From: Rhodococcus gordoniae
GTDB taxonomy: Bacteria; Actinomycetota; Actinomycetes; Mycobacteriales; Mycobacteriaceae
Length of the DNA stretch: 64,000 nt
Assembly (NCBI RefSeq): GCF_001646655.1
Contig: NZ_LPZN01000003.1
Span: 124,001 to 188,000, forward strand
Reading direction: 5' to 3'
Numbering within the stretch: position 1 is the stretch's first letter; every line of letters starts with the position of its first letter. Of the stretch, positions 63,612 through 64,000 are shown piece after piece. The notes below the pieces were generated by a model. The model worked only from the letters and a program-made list of their open reading frames with translations. It was not told where the DNA came from and did no database searches. The position numbers and the translations under genes were made by a program.

Positions 63612-64000
63612 GTGGCACGGCGTATCGATTACTCTGCCCGCTTCCCCTACCCACCGGAGCGGGTGTACGAGGCGCTCGCCGATCCCGGGCACTGGGAAGC
63701 GCGGATGACCGAGATGCGCAAGTACTCGGAGAACCACGTCCGCGAGTTCACGACCTCCGAATCGGGCATCGCGCTGGTGCTGCACCACGTCCTCCCCCGC
63801 TCCGACCTGCCGGAGATCGCCCGCACGGTGATCAAGAAGGACATGGTCATCACGCGCGAGGAGACCTACGGGCCGTTCACCGACCGCGCGACCGGCACCT
63901 ACCGGGCGTCGATCCCCGGCGGCCCGGGCAGTCTGACGGGCACGATGGAACTCTTCGCCGACGACCACGGCGCCACGCTCCGCACCACCTCCGAGGCCAA
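63612..64000 (+). CDS. DUF2505 protein, second copy, 5' part
   Basis: Partial; 129 codons before the window ends. It begins with GTG: VARRIDYSARFPYPPERVYE, then ALADPGHWEARMTEMRKYSE and TREETYGPFTDRATGTYRAS. The plan is that of the preceding DUF2505 gene (tyrosine-rich start, DPxxWxxR motif, R-E-x-x-G/W-G-x-F), but identity is moderate, so it is an old tandem duplicate. The stop lies beyond the window. Confidence 0.8.
   Translation, partial: MARRIDYSARFPYPPERVYEALADPGHWEARMTEMRKYSENHVREFTTSESGIALVLHHVLPRSDLPEIARTVIKKDMVITREETYGPFTDRATGTYRASIPGGPGSLTGTMELFADDHGATLRTTSEA

Overview
The window is GC-rich, gene-dense chromosomal DNA from a mycolic-acid actinobacterium, most likely Rhodococcus or a close Nocardiaceae relative. 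The evidence is the gene content (mycothiol MshA, SenX3-RegX3, Rpf, BldC, menaquinone rather than ubiquinone genes), many GTG starts, and gene order. From memory of the Mycobacterium tuberculosis H37Rv map, the window follows the Rv0481c to Rv0561c stretch in reverse orientation with local insertions and losses. I see no rRNA, tRNA, insertion sequence, prophage or CRISPR array, and no gene-free stretch over 300 bases except the rpf leader.

Layout. 1-15 kb is menaquinone biosynthesis: a MenJ-like reductase (partial), menG, mgtA, a DUF3592 protein, menD, menC, a hot-dog thioesterase, menB, pitA, menE and menA. A flavin reductase and an IdeR-boxed siderophore-interacting protein sit between menD and menC. 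15-20 kb is accessory: a holin-like membrane protein, a glycine-heptad membrane protein, remnants of an HTH/Clp-N gene pair, a Cds1-like PLP enzyme, BldC, and a ParA/MinD-like ATPase. 20-26 kb holds the cytochrome c maturation operon (hemL, phosphatase, tlpA, ccdA, resB, ccsB). 26-36 kb has an acyl-CoA oxidase-like enzyme and the haem operon rex-hemA-hemC-hemD-hemB. 36-46 kb has serB-like, PlsC-like, epimerase, bS22-like/COX24 peptide, excisionase-type HTH, proC, thioesterase, MerR, a frame-disrupted TIM-barrel epimerase, a repeat-rich membrane protein and ppx. 46-55 kb has regX3-senX3, gpmA, a 4CL-like ligase, rpf with a structured leader, a YbjN protein, mshA and a hydrolase. 55-64 kb has an MFS carrier, a tocopherol-cyclase-like protein, a ROK regulator preceded by a Cys-rich leader ORF, TetR, SDR, DUF2804, murB and two tandem DUF2505 genes.

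How it fits together. Menaquinone, haem and cytochrome c maturation genes together supply the respiratory chain. A near-consensus Rex operator stands in front of rex-hemA, which links haem synthesis to NADH/NAD+. An IdeR-like box ties the siderophore reductase to iron. Direct repeats with 11-bp spacing lie before senX3-regX3 and before pitA, suggesting a shared phosphate response. Mycothiol (mshA) and cysteine metabolism (Cds1-like enzyme, Cys-rich leader ORF) form a second theme.

The most unusual items are: the leaderless 35-codon ORF ending in Cys-Cys-Arg-Cys-Cys, followed by interlocking complementary segments before the ROK gene (candidate cysteine attenuator); the overlapping divergent -10 elements at murB; the decayed HTH/Clp-N pair; the frame-disrupted epimerase; the 440-base structured rpf leader; and many start codons lying 6-8 bases after a TANNNT box (leaderless genes). 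All database-level statements are from memory of families; no search was run.
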